Shown here: positions 1 to 12,500 of the stretch, in pieces
Position numbering within the stretch: the first letter of the stretch is position 1
Layout: each line of letters opens with the position of its first letter
Assembly: GCA_021234155.1 (NCBI GenBank)
Contig: JAJEKV010000103.1
Location: forward strand, 992,001-1,056,000
Source: Isoetes taiwanensis
Lineage: Eukaryota; Streptophyta; Lycopodiopsida; Isoetales; Isoetaceae
Direction of reading: 5' to 3'
DNA length: 64,000 nt
Position numbers and translations under genes: made by a program
The notes under the pieces: model-generated
Databases searched by the model: none
What the model was told of the DNA's origin: nothing
What the model saw: the letters and a program-made list of their open reading frames with translations, nothing else

Positions 1-1975
1 ATTTCTCTCACTTTAATCTTAAGAGATCTGACGTAGTAGAAATTCTTTAGACTACTGAACATTGAACCGTTCTTATATTATAATTTCTTCTTGCGCATCA
101 ATTAAGCTTATTGTGTTGGATAATGATAAATTTGTCGATTGTTGTTTAGGATGACGTCTCAAGGAAGCTTTATTCACGACCGATCATTTATCTGACGGAG
201 GTAATATTTTATTCTGTGTCTAGAGCAATATTATCATGTAGCTTTGGTTGATTTTATCTGCAACTCTCTAAATCAAGACAAAAGATTTGTTCAATTCCAA
301 GCCAGCATAAGTTGCTTCTATTATAGCTACCAAACTATCTAGGTAAGTCAACAGTTTGGCCCCAGTGGTTTGAAAAAAATGCATGGTAGCTGATAATTTT
401 AAAAATGTTTGAAAGTTATTTCACCATGTTTGTTGATAACAATCATCATCTCTGTATAACTAATGCTCTGATCGTTTATAAAGTCGATCTGAGAGGTAAA
501 TGAACATGATCAAATCATTTGTAGCTGTAACAAAACTAGTATTCTATAATTCTTGAAGGTTGTTTCTCTGCCTGACATTTGTTGCCACAGCCTGGAAATG
601 CATCCAACATGTTGGCGCTGCTAACAGAAGTTCAGAAGACTGAATGCAACACTTCAACTAAAGGTAATAGGTGAAAATACATTGCCATTTGTAAGGGTTT
701 CAATCAAATGCTTCATTGCCATACTTACCATCCCTGTATATGTGGACTGCAACTTACTGCTTAAATCACTGGCTATTTAGGGGAGCAAGATATTAGAATG
801 CTGATGCTTTCTTATTCTACAATTATCGAAGGTTGTTTCTATATCTGCTACATTTTGCCACAGCTTGAAATTGCAGTCTAATGCACTACTCTTGAACTTA
901 TCATTTCCATGGCTTGAGGCCTCCTAGAATGTATCCTACATTGAAAGCGAAAATGGCATCTATGGATTGATTTCTTTATATGCCCATGTTATGTTTGGAA
1001 CTATGTTATAAGAGGGTAGAGTGTGATATGATGTTATGCCGCCAAAGCTTTTGTGGCGACTGGCTTAACATGGTAAGAGGAAGATCCAACTGGCAGAACA
1101 ATGGCCTCCGCCATTCATGAAGCATTCTGCTCCAACAGATAGATTTCAATGACATATTTCTAAAAAGCTCAGGCCCGATATGTAAGGTATACTAGATTTT
1201 CTTGAATTTTGCTTGGCAATAGCATGCTCGATGTAATTTCCTATCCTTATTGTGTTTCTAGATGAGGTAGAAATGTCTTTGAAGTTTCTTACAACGACTG
1301 CTATTGAATTCAACTTATGAAATCTAAATACTTCATTAGCTTTTCCAAATTGTTGCTAATATGTCTTTGGAACAATCATACATCAATTATGAATAGACAT
1401 GGTTTTGTAGCATGGTTTGCACACATAAGCTAATTTTTTTCACAGATTGAAATAGCATTGCATACCTTGCAGATTGCAGAGGAATTCAGCAAATAGAGTT
1501 GGATATGTCCTCATTATCCACCATAAGTTGTCTGAGGAGCTGGCTATTACATGATTACAGTATGCCTTTGGGTCCATTGCATTGACAAATTGCATACATT
1601 GAGTTTGAAAAATGTCAACTAGCTTCAATGTACTTTGACACCTTTCATTATTGCCTTCTCTCTGCGTGGAGATGGTCTAAAGGAGCATATAATAGATATC
1701 TCTTGTTGAAATTTGGTTTTTCCGATCTAGAGGAAAACTTTTTAGTTTTTTTTTTTTTAAGTTAGTTTTCTAAGGTTGGGGTTTTTTTGCTGGCGGAAAG
1801 ATTTTACGGTGTTCCAAAAATCGGCCCTTGGCCCTTGGCCCTTAGCCATTAGCATTCCATTCCACGCTTCCACAACTTCTCAGCGCACCATCTGTGCATG
1901 ACTTGGCATTATACATACTTGAGGTTCTAGATAAACGTCTGCAATTACTGAGCCCTCAGTAGTCATTATCTAAGC
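1..1975. other. Gene-free AT-rich stretch
   Basis: I see no supported gene, RNA or intact mobile element here. Reading frames are short and show no recognisable domain. Poly-T runs occur near 1748-1760. The stretch could be intergenic DNA or the body of a Helitron whose 3' end lies near 5417; I could not find a convincing 5' TC end. Confidence 0.5.
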
Positions 1976-2039
1976 TTGTCTAGTATCATCATTACTGCAA
2001 AGGTTTTTCCCTTGAAAACCTTTCGAGGCAGGGGTTTTT

Positions 2040-2141
2040 TAATCCTAGTAGTAATGATTATACTAGCCCATTGTATGGGTCCCATGACCTATTGGTCTCC
2101 GTGGACGTTAAAAAAACTATTCTATTCTATTCTATTCTTTA
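2040..2141 (+). mobile_element. Retroposon 3' end with hairpin and (TTCTA)n tail
   Basis: A short hairpin (GACC-TATT-GGTC, 2086-2097) is followed by CTCCGTGGACGTTAAAA and then a (TTCTA)n tail to about 2138. The motif CCGTGGACGTTAAAA recurs at the 3' end of the ORF1-only retroposon near 42580, where the tail is CTTCC-like. That recurrence with a different microsatellite marks this as the 3' end of a SINE or LINE-derived retroposon. The 5' boundary is not clear. Confidence 0.55.
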
Positions 2142-4074
2142 CCACGAAATTCAATTATGGGGCTCTTATCGATCCCCAATTTTTAGTGGCATGAGCACAA
2201 CATGGAAGATCTGAGCTACGATTTCGGCATGGAAGACATGTCTAGCAGAAGCAAGTCGGCATAATAGCCCTAACTATGATCGGCATGGATGGTTCTGGCC
2301 TTCAGACATGATGAATCGTTTTGTGGTTATCTGTGCATTTGTGCAAGAAACTGGGTATAATTTCGTTGCAGGGCCTTCTGATAAACCTTACAGGTGCCTC
2401 TTTTGGTTTTTGTTTCGTGATTCTGAAATGTATATTTTGCATTTCTTTTTACTGAATGTGGTCTTTTAATAATTGAGTATCTTTGATTCATTTGGATTCG
2501 AAAATGTAGACATGAGACTTTCTTCAATTTGTTTTTGTTAGCACCCAAGTTATCATGTGCATGTACTTCTCATAGCAAATGCTCATCAAGATTTCAGAAT
2601 GGGCTTATTCTACAATCGAACTGCCTCTATAATTGAGGAAAAACGTATGGAGCACATATATCTGCTTATGCCATACCATGATTGCTCATACTCTGTGTTT
2701 TTCTGTGGTGTTCTAACAGACTGTGTATTTAGCCCTAACAGATCATGTATTACCTAAGCTCTATGTTATCATAGGAGCTCTTATCGGAATTGTTCTTTAT
2801 TGGCTGGGGTAGGAGATTGGCTAGAACAAAGCCAGATTGGGCAGCTAAGGATCCAGTTAAGGAGATTTTTGTTTTTCTTGCTATGTTTGTATTCAAAAAT
2901 GGGTTTTTGCTCTATGCCAGCCTTTCCAATCTTTGGAATTGTCACGGTTTTACTCTTAAGTAGTTGCAAGCCACTATACAAGCAGTCTCATCTAAGAGGT
3001 GCAATTTCATACTATCGCCAAGGTACTTTGAGTTTTTCCCATCTCTCTTTGTCATTCCTAGGATTGCAAAAAATGCAGCAGCTCTCAAGCTTCTTTTTCC
3101 TTTCATGGTTTATTTACATCTAGTAATATCACTGATTGATGTGCAAGGTTTTCTGTACCTTCAAACTAGGAAAGAAGAGATTCATGCTTTGAGGGCAATA
3201 TTATCTGACAAATATAGGTTTTATAGAATGTGCAGATAGTTTGTTTCCTTTGTTGTCCTATCTTTTCTTGGGCTCCAGCAGCAAAGGATCAAAATAGGAT
3301 TAGACATTCAGCTTGGCTTCTTAAGGTCATATGACAATTTCATCTTTTGCTTGATGTTGTGTAATTGCAAGGACAATGGATTCATTGGAGCAGCAGTGTG
3401 TATTCTATCTCTTTGTATCTTGAGAAGTAGACACTTAACACTAGAAAAGGAATATAGATTCACACCATGAACATGTCTTGGGCCTCATTTCTCTTCTTCG
3501 ATAGCTATTTGAGGCTCGAAGCATCTTCTATTTATCCTTAATAATATTCTTCAAGACAATTAGTTGGCATTGATGATAATTCTTTTCGTAGATATGTTGG
3601 ATTTGTGATGTATTTTCTTGAGTGACCTTGAATTGTTCATTTTGTTGCAGCAAACCAAATGTTTTGCTACTTCATATCTGCAATCAAGAACTTCATGGAG
3701 CTGTAAAATGGCATATTTGAAAACATTGCTAATGTTCATGGTGATGGAAGCCATGATTTTACTATCCTAATCATAGGCTCATCCTAACGGCTTCAGGTAC
3801 TAGAACTTGATCGCCCAACTTTGTTATTTCTATTGAGCTTTAACATCTTTTCAATTGCCACTTGCTTTTAGGTATTTTCTTTCATATGTATTCCTGTCTG
3901 ATCATGAATTATTTTCTGTTCATCTGTATGCCAATGCAGGTCATAGCACCATGTGTATTTTTGGGAAAAAATATAAGGTAGCGTTACTCTTTCTTTTGTT
4001 TATAGATTCTATGCTTAGCTGTGAATCTCTATTCTTTGCAATTGCAGGTTTTAAACAGTGATTATTCATTAGAA
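2142..4074. other. No supported gene
   Basis: Overlapping plus-strand open frames at 2800-3239 encode hydrophobic, low-complexity peptides without recognisable motifs, and I do not call them genes. Nothing else stands out. Confidence 0.4.
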
Positions 4075-4860
4075 TTATTTTAGACAGCATGATGCTCTTT
4101 GGGAGGAGTTATATTCTATAAACAAGATAATATGGACGATCGCATTAAAATTTTGCCAGAAGTCATCGTTGCCCACTCTTGCTTTTGCAGATGACTCCTT
4201 TGTGGAAGTGTCGAAGAGTTGGTTGTTCAACCTGCCATTGGACATATAATCATACACCAAAAGCAGTTCACCCTTTGTATGGCACAGGCTTAAAAGATTG
4301 AGGTGCCTCAAATGGCTTATCATAGAAAGCAATTGCACCTCTGTTCCAATTGTTTCTTGAAAGAGCACTTTCACAGTTACTCTATTACCGTCTGCAAGGA
4401 AACTTCTGTGAACTTTTCCAAAATCTTCCTTTTCCAATCATCTCTCCTATGCTCAAAATTAGTGGCTGTTGTCCATTACATGTTTGTGAATCTGGTGTTG
4501 TAGGCACCAAATTTGTTACTTGGAGTAGTCTTCCACTTTCCTTCTTCTGTAGCATAGCCATCCTAGAGCTAGCAATGAATTGCAAATGAGTGCAGCACAA
4601 AGTGCAGCACTAGCACATGTACGTTTTTTCTTCTTTACATCTTGCATAATAGGTGATAAAGCTCCAAGAGAGCTTGGCCCAATAGCGCAAATTGCAGTTG
4701 AGATCCTGGGATTTTTATAAACATAAAAAAGCTCATATCTTATTTTTGTTATGACCATGTTAAGCATGTTTGACATATTGTCGAAGGAGATATTTCTCAT
4801 TAGTTTACTTCCACATGTTATCTGAATAAGATTTGCCATGCTTTCACATCCAAATAGCAT
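4075..4860 (-). pseudogene. Receptor-like kinase fragment (membrane helix plus kinase N-lobe)
   Basis: Read on the minus strand, the upstream part (4860-4516) ends in a hydrophobic membrane-spanning stretch (SAALCAALICNSLLALGWLC) followed by the basic stop-transfer residues YRRRKVEDYSK. Downstream frames give a juxtamembrane region and a kinase N-lobe: a degenerate glycine loop (KEDFGKV), the ATP-lysine strand VTVKVL, an alpha-C-like segment with LRHLNLLSL, and LLLVYDYMSNGRLNNQLF, the hinge of plant receptor-like kinases. The frame changes between the membrane segment and the lobe. The sequence stops being kinase-like before the catalytic HRD and DFG motifs. It is therefore a broken, truncated receptor-like kinase, not a working receptor. 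It lies just upstream of a Helitron-type 3' end, so capture by a Helitron is possible. The family call is firm; the subfamily is not. Confidence 0.75.
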
Positions 4861-5388
4861 GATTCATGTCTCTCTCTTATTCTATATTATGCACATTAAA
4901 TATAATGGATCCAATGTTGGACACGTTGACATATAACTTTGCTTACAAGGTGTGTACATTCTCCTAGCTCAAACAAATATGAATAATAGAACCATTAAGA
5001 GTGCAAACAAACTTGCAACGTGTTCTTAGAAGAAGACATTCTTAATTCTCATGAGCACTAGATGTTATACGTGTTAAACACAAAATTCTCCTACCACCAT
5101 AACACATTTCCTTTACCACCAAAATACATTTCCTGTAGAAACATAGGATTATTGCAAAAAATCAGAGCATACAAAGAAAACACTATTTGCAAGACATGAA
5201 TGCAACTCATGTCCTTTTGTAGTTCATGTGAATGCCAACAGAAATTTTCAAGATTTTAGGTAATATCATTTGCCAACTTCCTACTTCAACCACATCATAT
5301 ACCTTTAGGTAACTAATTTGTTCATTCTGTCTAGAATCACCAATTCCATGCAACAAAATGCTTCGCATTAACTTAGATTTGAATCTAG

Positions 5389-5417
5389 GCCTGGCAACGC
5401 CGGGCACCCGTTACTAG
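5389..5417 (+). mobile_element. Helitron-like 3' terminus
   Basis: A 7-bp stem (GCCTGGC / GCCGGGC, one T-G pair, loop AAC) is followed after eight bases by CTAG and then T. A GC-rich hairpin 8 to 12 bases before CTRR, inserted next to T, is the 3' end of Helitrons. A near-identical terminus in the opposite orientation lies at 23024-23051, which supports a repeat family. The matching 5' TC end to the left was not found. Confidence 0.65.
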
Positions 5418-5435
5418 TATAAATTAATATATATA

Positions 5436-5464
5436 CAAGATTTTGGCGCCGGCGGAGCCGGCGC
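5436..5464 (-). mobile_element. Second Helitron-like tail, facing the first
   Basis: Read on the minus strand, a perfect 8-bp stem (GCGCCGGC / GCCGGCGC, three-base loop) is followed by CAAAATCTTG and then T. The layout matches a Helitron 3' end, but the last four bases are CTTG instead of CTRR. It faces the CTAG end at 5417 across 18 AT-rich bases. The same CTTG-T ending closes the repeat units at 21452, 30717 and 31866. Confidence 0.4.
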
Positions 5465-5895
5465 TCTATGCACTCTTAGGTATTGAACCTAAGTATGTGA
5501 TGTGTAGAGGGAGCTTTTCTTTCATGTACTAAGATATATACAGAGTAAAAACTTTGATCTGGTATCTCTTGCTTGCTTTTTTTTCTTTGTTAGTCAAAAC
5601 CATTGGCCAATTAGTTGGCTGACTGCCAGGCAAATTTCTGTTCTATATCACCTTGTTGCTTAATTTTGTATTTTTTGCAGTTAAAGCTAGGAAAAAAAAT
5701 GTTGTGAATAAACTTGTAGCCAATCCTTAGCTCTTCTAAACCAGTGTATTTACTGACATATAGAATTTTGGTTCTAGGTTTGGTCAAGTTATTCATCAGA
5801 ACAATGTGGTTTTCTATATGATATATCAGAGATCATTAAATTTGAGCGTAGAATTATGAAATGCATTTTCTCAAATTCATTTTGTTGTTGGATAT

Positions 5896-5985
5896 GACAA
5901 ATGTTAAATGTAAATGGCAATATTTCTATGGATTCGTCTAGACAAATGTTAAATGTAAATGGCAATATTTCTATGGATTCGTCTA
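5896..5985. repeat. Perfect 45-bp tandem duplication
   Basis: The 45 bases from 5896 to 5940 recur exactly at 5941-5985. Perfect identity suggests a recent slippage or short duplication event. No coding context is evident. Confidence 0.95.
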
Positions 5986-6107
5986 ATTATCTCTGCTACA
6001 AATTTCTTTGCTATTACAGGTTTAATTTTCATGTGGATCTTGCTCAATGTGCAATATTATTGTGGGTTCTTTTGCAAATGCTTAATTCTAATGTGGGTTG
6101 TAAGGTT

Positions 6108-6246
6108 ACGGTGTAGCTTGGTGTTTCCTAGGCTAGGGGCGCTAGTGCTGGATGATATGTTTTATGCTTGGAAGCATTGATAAATAGGTCTAAGTCATTG
6201 GGGACAGCAACACATTTTATGTTATGGGTAAAAAAAAATGGTTTAT
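6108..6246 (+). repeat. Dispersed repeat, copy 1
   Basis: This stretch is similar along its length to 13754-13914 in the same orientation. Shared blocks include GTGCTGGATGATAT and TGGTTTATTTAA. The two copies lie outside the ends of the 7-kb DNA transposon on either side. I do not recognise the family. Confidence 0.6.
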
Positions 6247-6420
6247 TTAAACTAGTGTTTAAACATTTAAACAATGGCCTTATAGTGCCATATAGTGCTA
6301 GTCAAGGCTTTGAGGCTACCTAGATTGCAAACACAAACAGTCGGAATGAATATTATTGGGTCTCTAATATCCGGAATGAGATTTAGAGGTGTATGAGATA
6401 GGGAGATGACATTGGAAAGG

Positions 6421-6442
6421 GGTGCTTTTTTTATTGACCTAC
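6421..6442 (+). repeat. Left terminal inverted repeat
   Basis: Twenty-two bases starting GGTGCTTTTTTTATTG are repeated exactly and inverted at 13369-13390. The 7-T run is preserved at both ends. Confidence 0.9.
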
Positions 6443-6716
6443 CCAATTTCGCGACGCTCCAGCACCGGCTCAGCACCTATTTTCAGCTTTTTCTCGTGAC
6501 GTGAAGGACGCCCTTCATCATTCTTGAAGGACGCCCTTCATCATTTTTGCAGGGTGTGCAGGCCTGCGCGCGAAAAGTTTTCGCAGGCAGAATTGATTAG
6601 GTGCAGCTAGGGATTTTCGAATCGTGATCATTTCGATTTTGAAGCTTGATTGAAAGTGCAATTGGGTTGGGAAGTTCGGTTCATTCTGCTACTCTTAGGA
6701 ATTCCAGCATCTAGCT

Positions 6717-8696
6717 ATGGCGCTGAAGTCCGGCGAGGTAAAAATCCCTCTATTTCTCATGCTTTTTTGTTTATCTACTGATACTGAACTAAAAAAACAT
6801 TGTTTGATGTTATCGAGGAACCGCTTTTAAGAACCGAGTATGAATTTCACAAAACAGAGGTTTGTGTAATGAAGGGAAGAAGCCAAAGGATTTGAAGGCG
6901 AAGGATGTTTCCGACCGTGATTTTCTTGAAGTCTGGCAGTGCCCACTTCGGAAAGGAAAGATAAATTTAAAATTTGTTAGGCCCCGGTTCGCCACTGTGC
7001 TGCATGACCTGCTGGAAAGGATTTATCAGAAAAGCAAGCCTACCAACAATGAGGTTAGGGTAACCTTTGCTCGAGCTTTTGCTTGGAGTAATACCCAACG
7101 AGCTTTGTCAAACCCTGGGCAATTCAAAGTGAACTGGGCTAGTTTTGCTGCAGAAGCTTATCGAACATCTGAGCGCCAGATTTCTAAGGGAGAGACCAGC
7201 AGCTACTGTTTGAATAGCAACGCTGTTTTGGATCACTTGGGTAAGCTTGCTGAGATGAAGAGAGATCTCGCAGGGAGTTGCTATTATCAAAACAAGAGTC
7301 TTTGTTGAGGAAAGAAGGTCTTTCTTCTTGGAGCGTACATAGCTTGCAAAGCTATATATGAAAATATAGAGGCCAAGCGAAGTCCGAGAAGACCTTGAAC
7401 GTGATTTTCGAGGAAGAAGTTGATGCTATTGCAAAACTAAAGAATGATGAAGTAGTTATGAGAGAGCTTTTGGAGTCAGCACTTCTGAAAATAGATTCTA
7501 AAGGTGAAGAAGACATTCGTGAAGAAATTTCTTTGCTGAAGGATGAAATAGATACCTATGAGGAATCAATGGCTAAGTGGCATGCAAAGGCTAAGCATAT
7601 TTCAGCCATGCAGCAAGATAGTGAAAGCACCAAATCTCGGATGGAGTTGGGTATGGGTGTGTATTCTTTGCCTTTGCTAACTACTGATGTATGTCAGGCA
7701 TGTGGCCTTTGTTTTCCTCAAGAATATGACCTGTTTGTTAAAATAAACCAATGTTGACATAAGTACCATGTGTTTTGCTTTTCAACGTCTTTGAAAACTA
7801 TGCAATTATGTGGTTCCCTTTTGTGGAGAGGAAGTCCCAAGCAATATTTTGCAGGAACTGGGATTCAAAGAATTCAGTGTTGTGATTGAAGAGGACTCTA
7901 ACTATGAAGATGAAGAAGAAACCGAAAATGCAAAGCGATGATGAAGATAAGAAGCGTAAGGATGAAGTTGATAGCAAAGCACCACTTTGTACAATAAACA
8001 CGCAAGTGCTGAATTTAAAGCAGAAAGGACTTTGCAAAAATTAAGAAAAGGAAGACAAGGGCCAGCACAAAGAAAGACTCGAAACCTGTTGCAAGTAAGT
8101 ATTCTTGTTCAATGTATCTTGTAATGTTTTTGTTTTGTGCTAACTTCAATTCTATTTGAACAGTTATAGATATTGACAAGCTGAGTCCTGTTAAATTTGC
8201 TCACATATCTCCCATAAAAGGTACACATTTAGTTTTAGTATTATAACTTCTCTTTAAGTTACATTAATTTTAAATTAATCTTCTTGAACAAAGAAGACCC
8301 TCGGCAAAGACGGACAACTGGGACAAACAAGAAGACCCTTGCAAGAAACAAGCCTGGAGCACTGAAGAAAAATGGTAAGTCTAAGCGAAAATTTGAATAG
8401 TAGTCCATGTTCAATTTAGTTGTAGTTAATATTGAATTCTTGTTGCAGGAAATGTGTCTACCATTGCTGTGAAAGCTGCTGCTGAAGATGCAAGGTTGGA
8501 GCCTATAGAAGATCAAGATGTTGGAGATGTGAAGAACTATGATGCTGAAGAGGATAAAGGAGCAGATTTATCACAGGATAAAGGAGCAGATTTATCACAG
8601 GATAAAGGAGCAGACTCTGAAGAAGAATTCCTTCCAAGTGGTACACTGGAGGAAAATTATCTTGCTTTTAAAAAGGCAAGACTTTCTGGAATTTAG
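6717..8696 (+). CDS. Transposon-borne accessory protein, unknown (multi-exon)
   Basis: A plausible start at 6717 opens with MALKSGE and runs into a GT donor at 6738; later exons are inferred from open frames at 6862-7308, 7395-7757 and 8454-8696. The first long frame has no motif I recognise. The second is rich in E, K and L with heptad-like spacing (LKNDEVVMRELLESALLKID) and is probably a coiled coil. The 3' part is strongly charged: an acidic block (EEDSNYEDEEE), a basic block, and an acidic tail with an 8-residue tandem repeat (DKGADLSQ). Frames break between the segments, so introns, decay or both are present; I have not resolved every splice site. It converges on the transposase gene within the same TIRs, which suggests an accessory role in transposition such as DNA binding. 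That role is inference. Confidence 0.5.
8553..8614 (+). repeat. 24-bp in-frame coding minisatellite
   Basis: Two exact copies of a 24-bp unit (8553-8576, 8577-8600) and a partial third encode repeated DKGADLSQ in the acidic tail of the accessory protein. The unit length keeps the frame. Confidence 0.9.
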
Positions 8697-8769
8697 CAGT
8701 CTTTCAGCAGCTACCAGGCATCTTATCAGCATCTACCAGGAGGATATTATGAGGATGTTTTCTTTTTAA

Positions 8770-9480
8770 AATATTATGTGGATCTTTTATACATGCAACA
8801 CAATTTTGTTCCATAGTGTTGACATGTTTTTTGTATATTTATGTAATAGCAAGGTTTACACTAATATATAAGGTTTACATTCCATGAATATTATGTTTTA
8901 CATAAGGTTTTACATAAGTTTTTACATAAGGTTTTTACATGTAAAAGGTTTACATTAATATAAGGTTTATGTAAAGGGTTTATGTAAAAGGGTTTATGTA
9001 TAAGGTTTATGTATTACATAAAAAGAAGGTTTACATATGAATAGCAATGAATAGCAAGGTTTACATATGTATAACCCCAGCAAGGTTTATGATTGATAGC
9101 AATGTTTACATATGAATTTAAGGTTTACATTCCATGAATATAAGGTGTACACATGAATATAAGGTGTACATGAATATAAGGTTTACATTCCAAGTTTACA
9201 TTCCAAGTAATGATTGTTTATGATTGATAGCTAGTTTACATTCCAAGTTTATGATTGATAGCTATATAGCAATATGATTGTTTACATATGATTGTTTATG
9301 GTTACATATTTGTTTATGATTGTTTATGATTGACAACCAATATGATTGTTTACATATATGTTTATGGTTATGATTGACAACCAATTTGATTACATATGAA
9401 CTATGACAACATATGAATTATGACAACTTCAATATGACTACAAATTTACAATATGATTTACAATTTACAATATGTTTCAC
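8770..9480. repeat. AT-rich short-repeat array between convergent genes
   Basis: Variants of AAGGTTTACAT, TTCCATGAATATAAGG, GTTTATGATTGATAGC and GACAACCAATATG recur irregularly dozens of times across about 700 bases. The array fills the gap between the 3' ends of the two transposon genes. It may supply polyadenylation signals for both strands or may be slippage-derived filler. Confidence 0.8.
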
Positions 9481-9505
9481 ATTTTACAAGGGTTTACAGT
9501 TTGAA

Positions 9506-12500
9506 TCACAAAGCATCTTTGCCTTTTGCTACTTTTGCTTTTGATTTCTTCTTTCCTTTCAGATCATTTCCTTTAGACTCTAAAACTTCTTGAGCATAAA
9601 TGGATGTGCTTTGATGCAAGCTATCCATAATTTGATCTTCCACAATGTCAGGGAGCTGAAACAGGTTGTTCCTCAATCTGGTCATATCAAAATTAACAGC
9701 CAAAACCAAATGGCTGTATACACTGCACTCTGGCTCATGTTCTAGCAATTCATACAAGTTACCATTAATCAACTTGTAATATTTTCCAGTAACAACTACT
9801 TCATTCCTACCAAACTTTTGCCCCCAAGGATCCTTGTATGCTTTCTCTATAACATGCTTTGTTCTAGTGCATTTTAAAATATAAAAGTCTACTTTTTCTT
9901 TGTTGTTAGGCTCAGCATTGACAAAGAAAGTTATCTCCAACAAAGAATGATATCGATTTCCACTCATGATCTCCTTCAAAAACAGGGCCTTCAACAACTT
10001 CCTCAACATAGTCAGCACCCATAGGTTTTAATTCAGAGTATGACCACGTGCCTATTCTAGCAATGTAGGGACACTTTGCATATTTCCCTAACCAGCAGTT
10101 ATGACAGAAACAAGTGAAGTTCATATGTGCCACTTGAGTCGGTCGATTACTTTGAGTAGGCCCTGATGGAATGAAATTTGCTAGAGCCAGATAGAGTTGC
10201 ACAATCATACCTTTCACTTCTATCAACATCTCCTATGCCAACTTCCCAAAAAAATCTGTCAAACACAAGCATTCACAAGCTCAGCAAATTGGAATGTATA
10301 AAAATCCAGCAGTTCAACAAAGACACCATCGTCCTTGCCTTCCATTGTTATGTTGTCACCGAAATGTTTTTTTGCAAAAACCACTACATCATGTGCATTT
10401 CTAAGTGGCAAATTTCGTTTTAACATCTCATGAGTTAGGGCTCTCTTAATGACAGCTCCAAACCATCATGTTCACCGTTTCTCTATCGATTAGTCTTTGA
10501 AATGAACATTAACTCTAGGTGCTTGAAAATGAAAGTTACCTTTCCCATGATAAGAGGCAAAATAATTCCAAGTTATTGGGATGCCACTAGTTTGATAGTT
10601 TCTTCCTAGAAAGTAAAATGTTCTACTTCCTTTCCACTGGCTAGAACATCCATCAGACCAAACAATGTGTCTGCTGTACTTGATTTGTTTGCTGGACAAA
10701 AATGCTGCATGACTGTTCAAACAATGTTGCATAAACAAAGTGTCATGTTCCCTGTCATCTGAAATGTAGAAGTGAGTTTCTTTGATGATTCTTCTCTCAT
10801 CTTCATCCAATTTAGGGTCATCACTTTTGGTGGCATGTCTATATGATATATGCACTAAAATTGTGCACTGATCATTCCTCCAATGCAGACTTTGAATTTC
10901 TTGCTGAATCTTGAAGCTGTAATTTTCAGCAAAATCAATCACTGAAACTATTGCATCCTTTGGAAATGTTTCCAAACACTCCTTGAATTGCCTGGCCTGC
11001 CATCTAGCCTCATAGTTGTGTGGAATGAATTCTTTTCAGATCGCGGCATTCTCGAAAATATCAAAGAACACTTGTGGTCTTGTAAACCCGGTTTAGTGGA
11101 TGGTTTTTTCCCGCTTATAACCTCCTTTTGCCATCAGGTTCTTCTCTGATTCATATATCTACAACAAATACAGAAAAATAAAAATAAACCTACACCATAA
11201 TGAAGCATAAAAAACAGCAACAATCTTAGTACCTTGTCATATGTCTTCCACTCCACCTGCACACCATTTTTGAAATTCACTTCTTTTGGACATGTTGGCA
11301 GCTTGCTAGGTCCACAATTATTGCACTTGAGAGTTAGGCAGTCATGTGCATACCATTCTTCACTTTCATCTCTTGGACAAACAAGAGACCTCCAAAGCTC
11401 ACTTGTTGAAGCATAGGTGCTCTTCCTTGCCATGCATGTTGGTCCAGGACCACAAACTTCACACGTGCATTTACAATTTGGACCATGAATTTTTTCATCA
11501 TGTCTTACTTTGTTCATTGCAAGTCGAATAAAATCTGCTCTCATATGATACACACAACAGCATGTCTCTCTGTCCTTTACTTTCCTGACATAAAGGGGTT
11601 TCAAGGCATGAAAAACTGAGAAAGAAACCTCAAACTTAGGATACTCCCTTCTGAAACGCTGGTAAAATGAAACCTGCAAAAACAGACACAAGAATTACAG
11701 CAATTAGAGCAATTACAGCAGAATTACAGCAATTACAGCAATTGCAACAACATCCAGCATGTGCAATCAAACTAACCTGAGTATCCTCCATGAAGTGTAA
11801 TGGATGCATGATCTTGAATCCTTCAGCCACTCTAATCCTTATAACATGTTTCTTGCATGGAGACACTCGTGTGTTATCTCTCCAAAAGTCAACTATTAGT
11901 TTCCTCTCATCATAAGAGAGTCTGTCAAATCTAGTATTCTTCTTGAACATGGACCATGGTCCACTACCATGCTCTGCAGCCAATCTTCTATTTATTTACC
12001 GTCGACACAATCTTCCTATTCAGATTCATTTGCTTGGCAAAAGCAGACTTGTTAGTTTCACCATTGACTGTAAAAGTCATTGCAGCACTTCTTGCTCTCC
12101 ACACATCTGTATTTTTTGAATACTTATGAGCTGCAAAAGACTCCCTCAAATTGTTAATGATTGTTTTCATTGTGTTTAATTCTTTCTTTGTTTGAGAGAT
12201 CTAGTTCGGTATCCACTTTCTAGCACCCCTAGAATTTCCACTCTTTCTTCGGATGTAGCATTCTCACACAATTAGCTCACAAGCTTGCCTAATTCTTTTG
12301 ACAACTTTCTTTTCTTCCACTTGCTGAATGAACCTTTCTTACCAACAAGAGCATCATTTGCAACCGCACCTAAGTTGCCGATTCGACATCCACTTCTCTT
12401 TTTTTCTGTGTCTTTGAATCCTCCTGATTTCGGCCTGTCTTTTTTTGAAAGCGGCTTCATAATTCTCTTGGTTTGCAAGCACTGCAATTCTAACTACAGT

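Noticed and set aside
2800-3239. Small membrane-protein genes on the plus strand
   Set aside because: Overlapping frames rich in F, L and S reflect pyrimidine-rich DNA rather than conserved protein.
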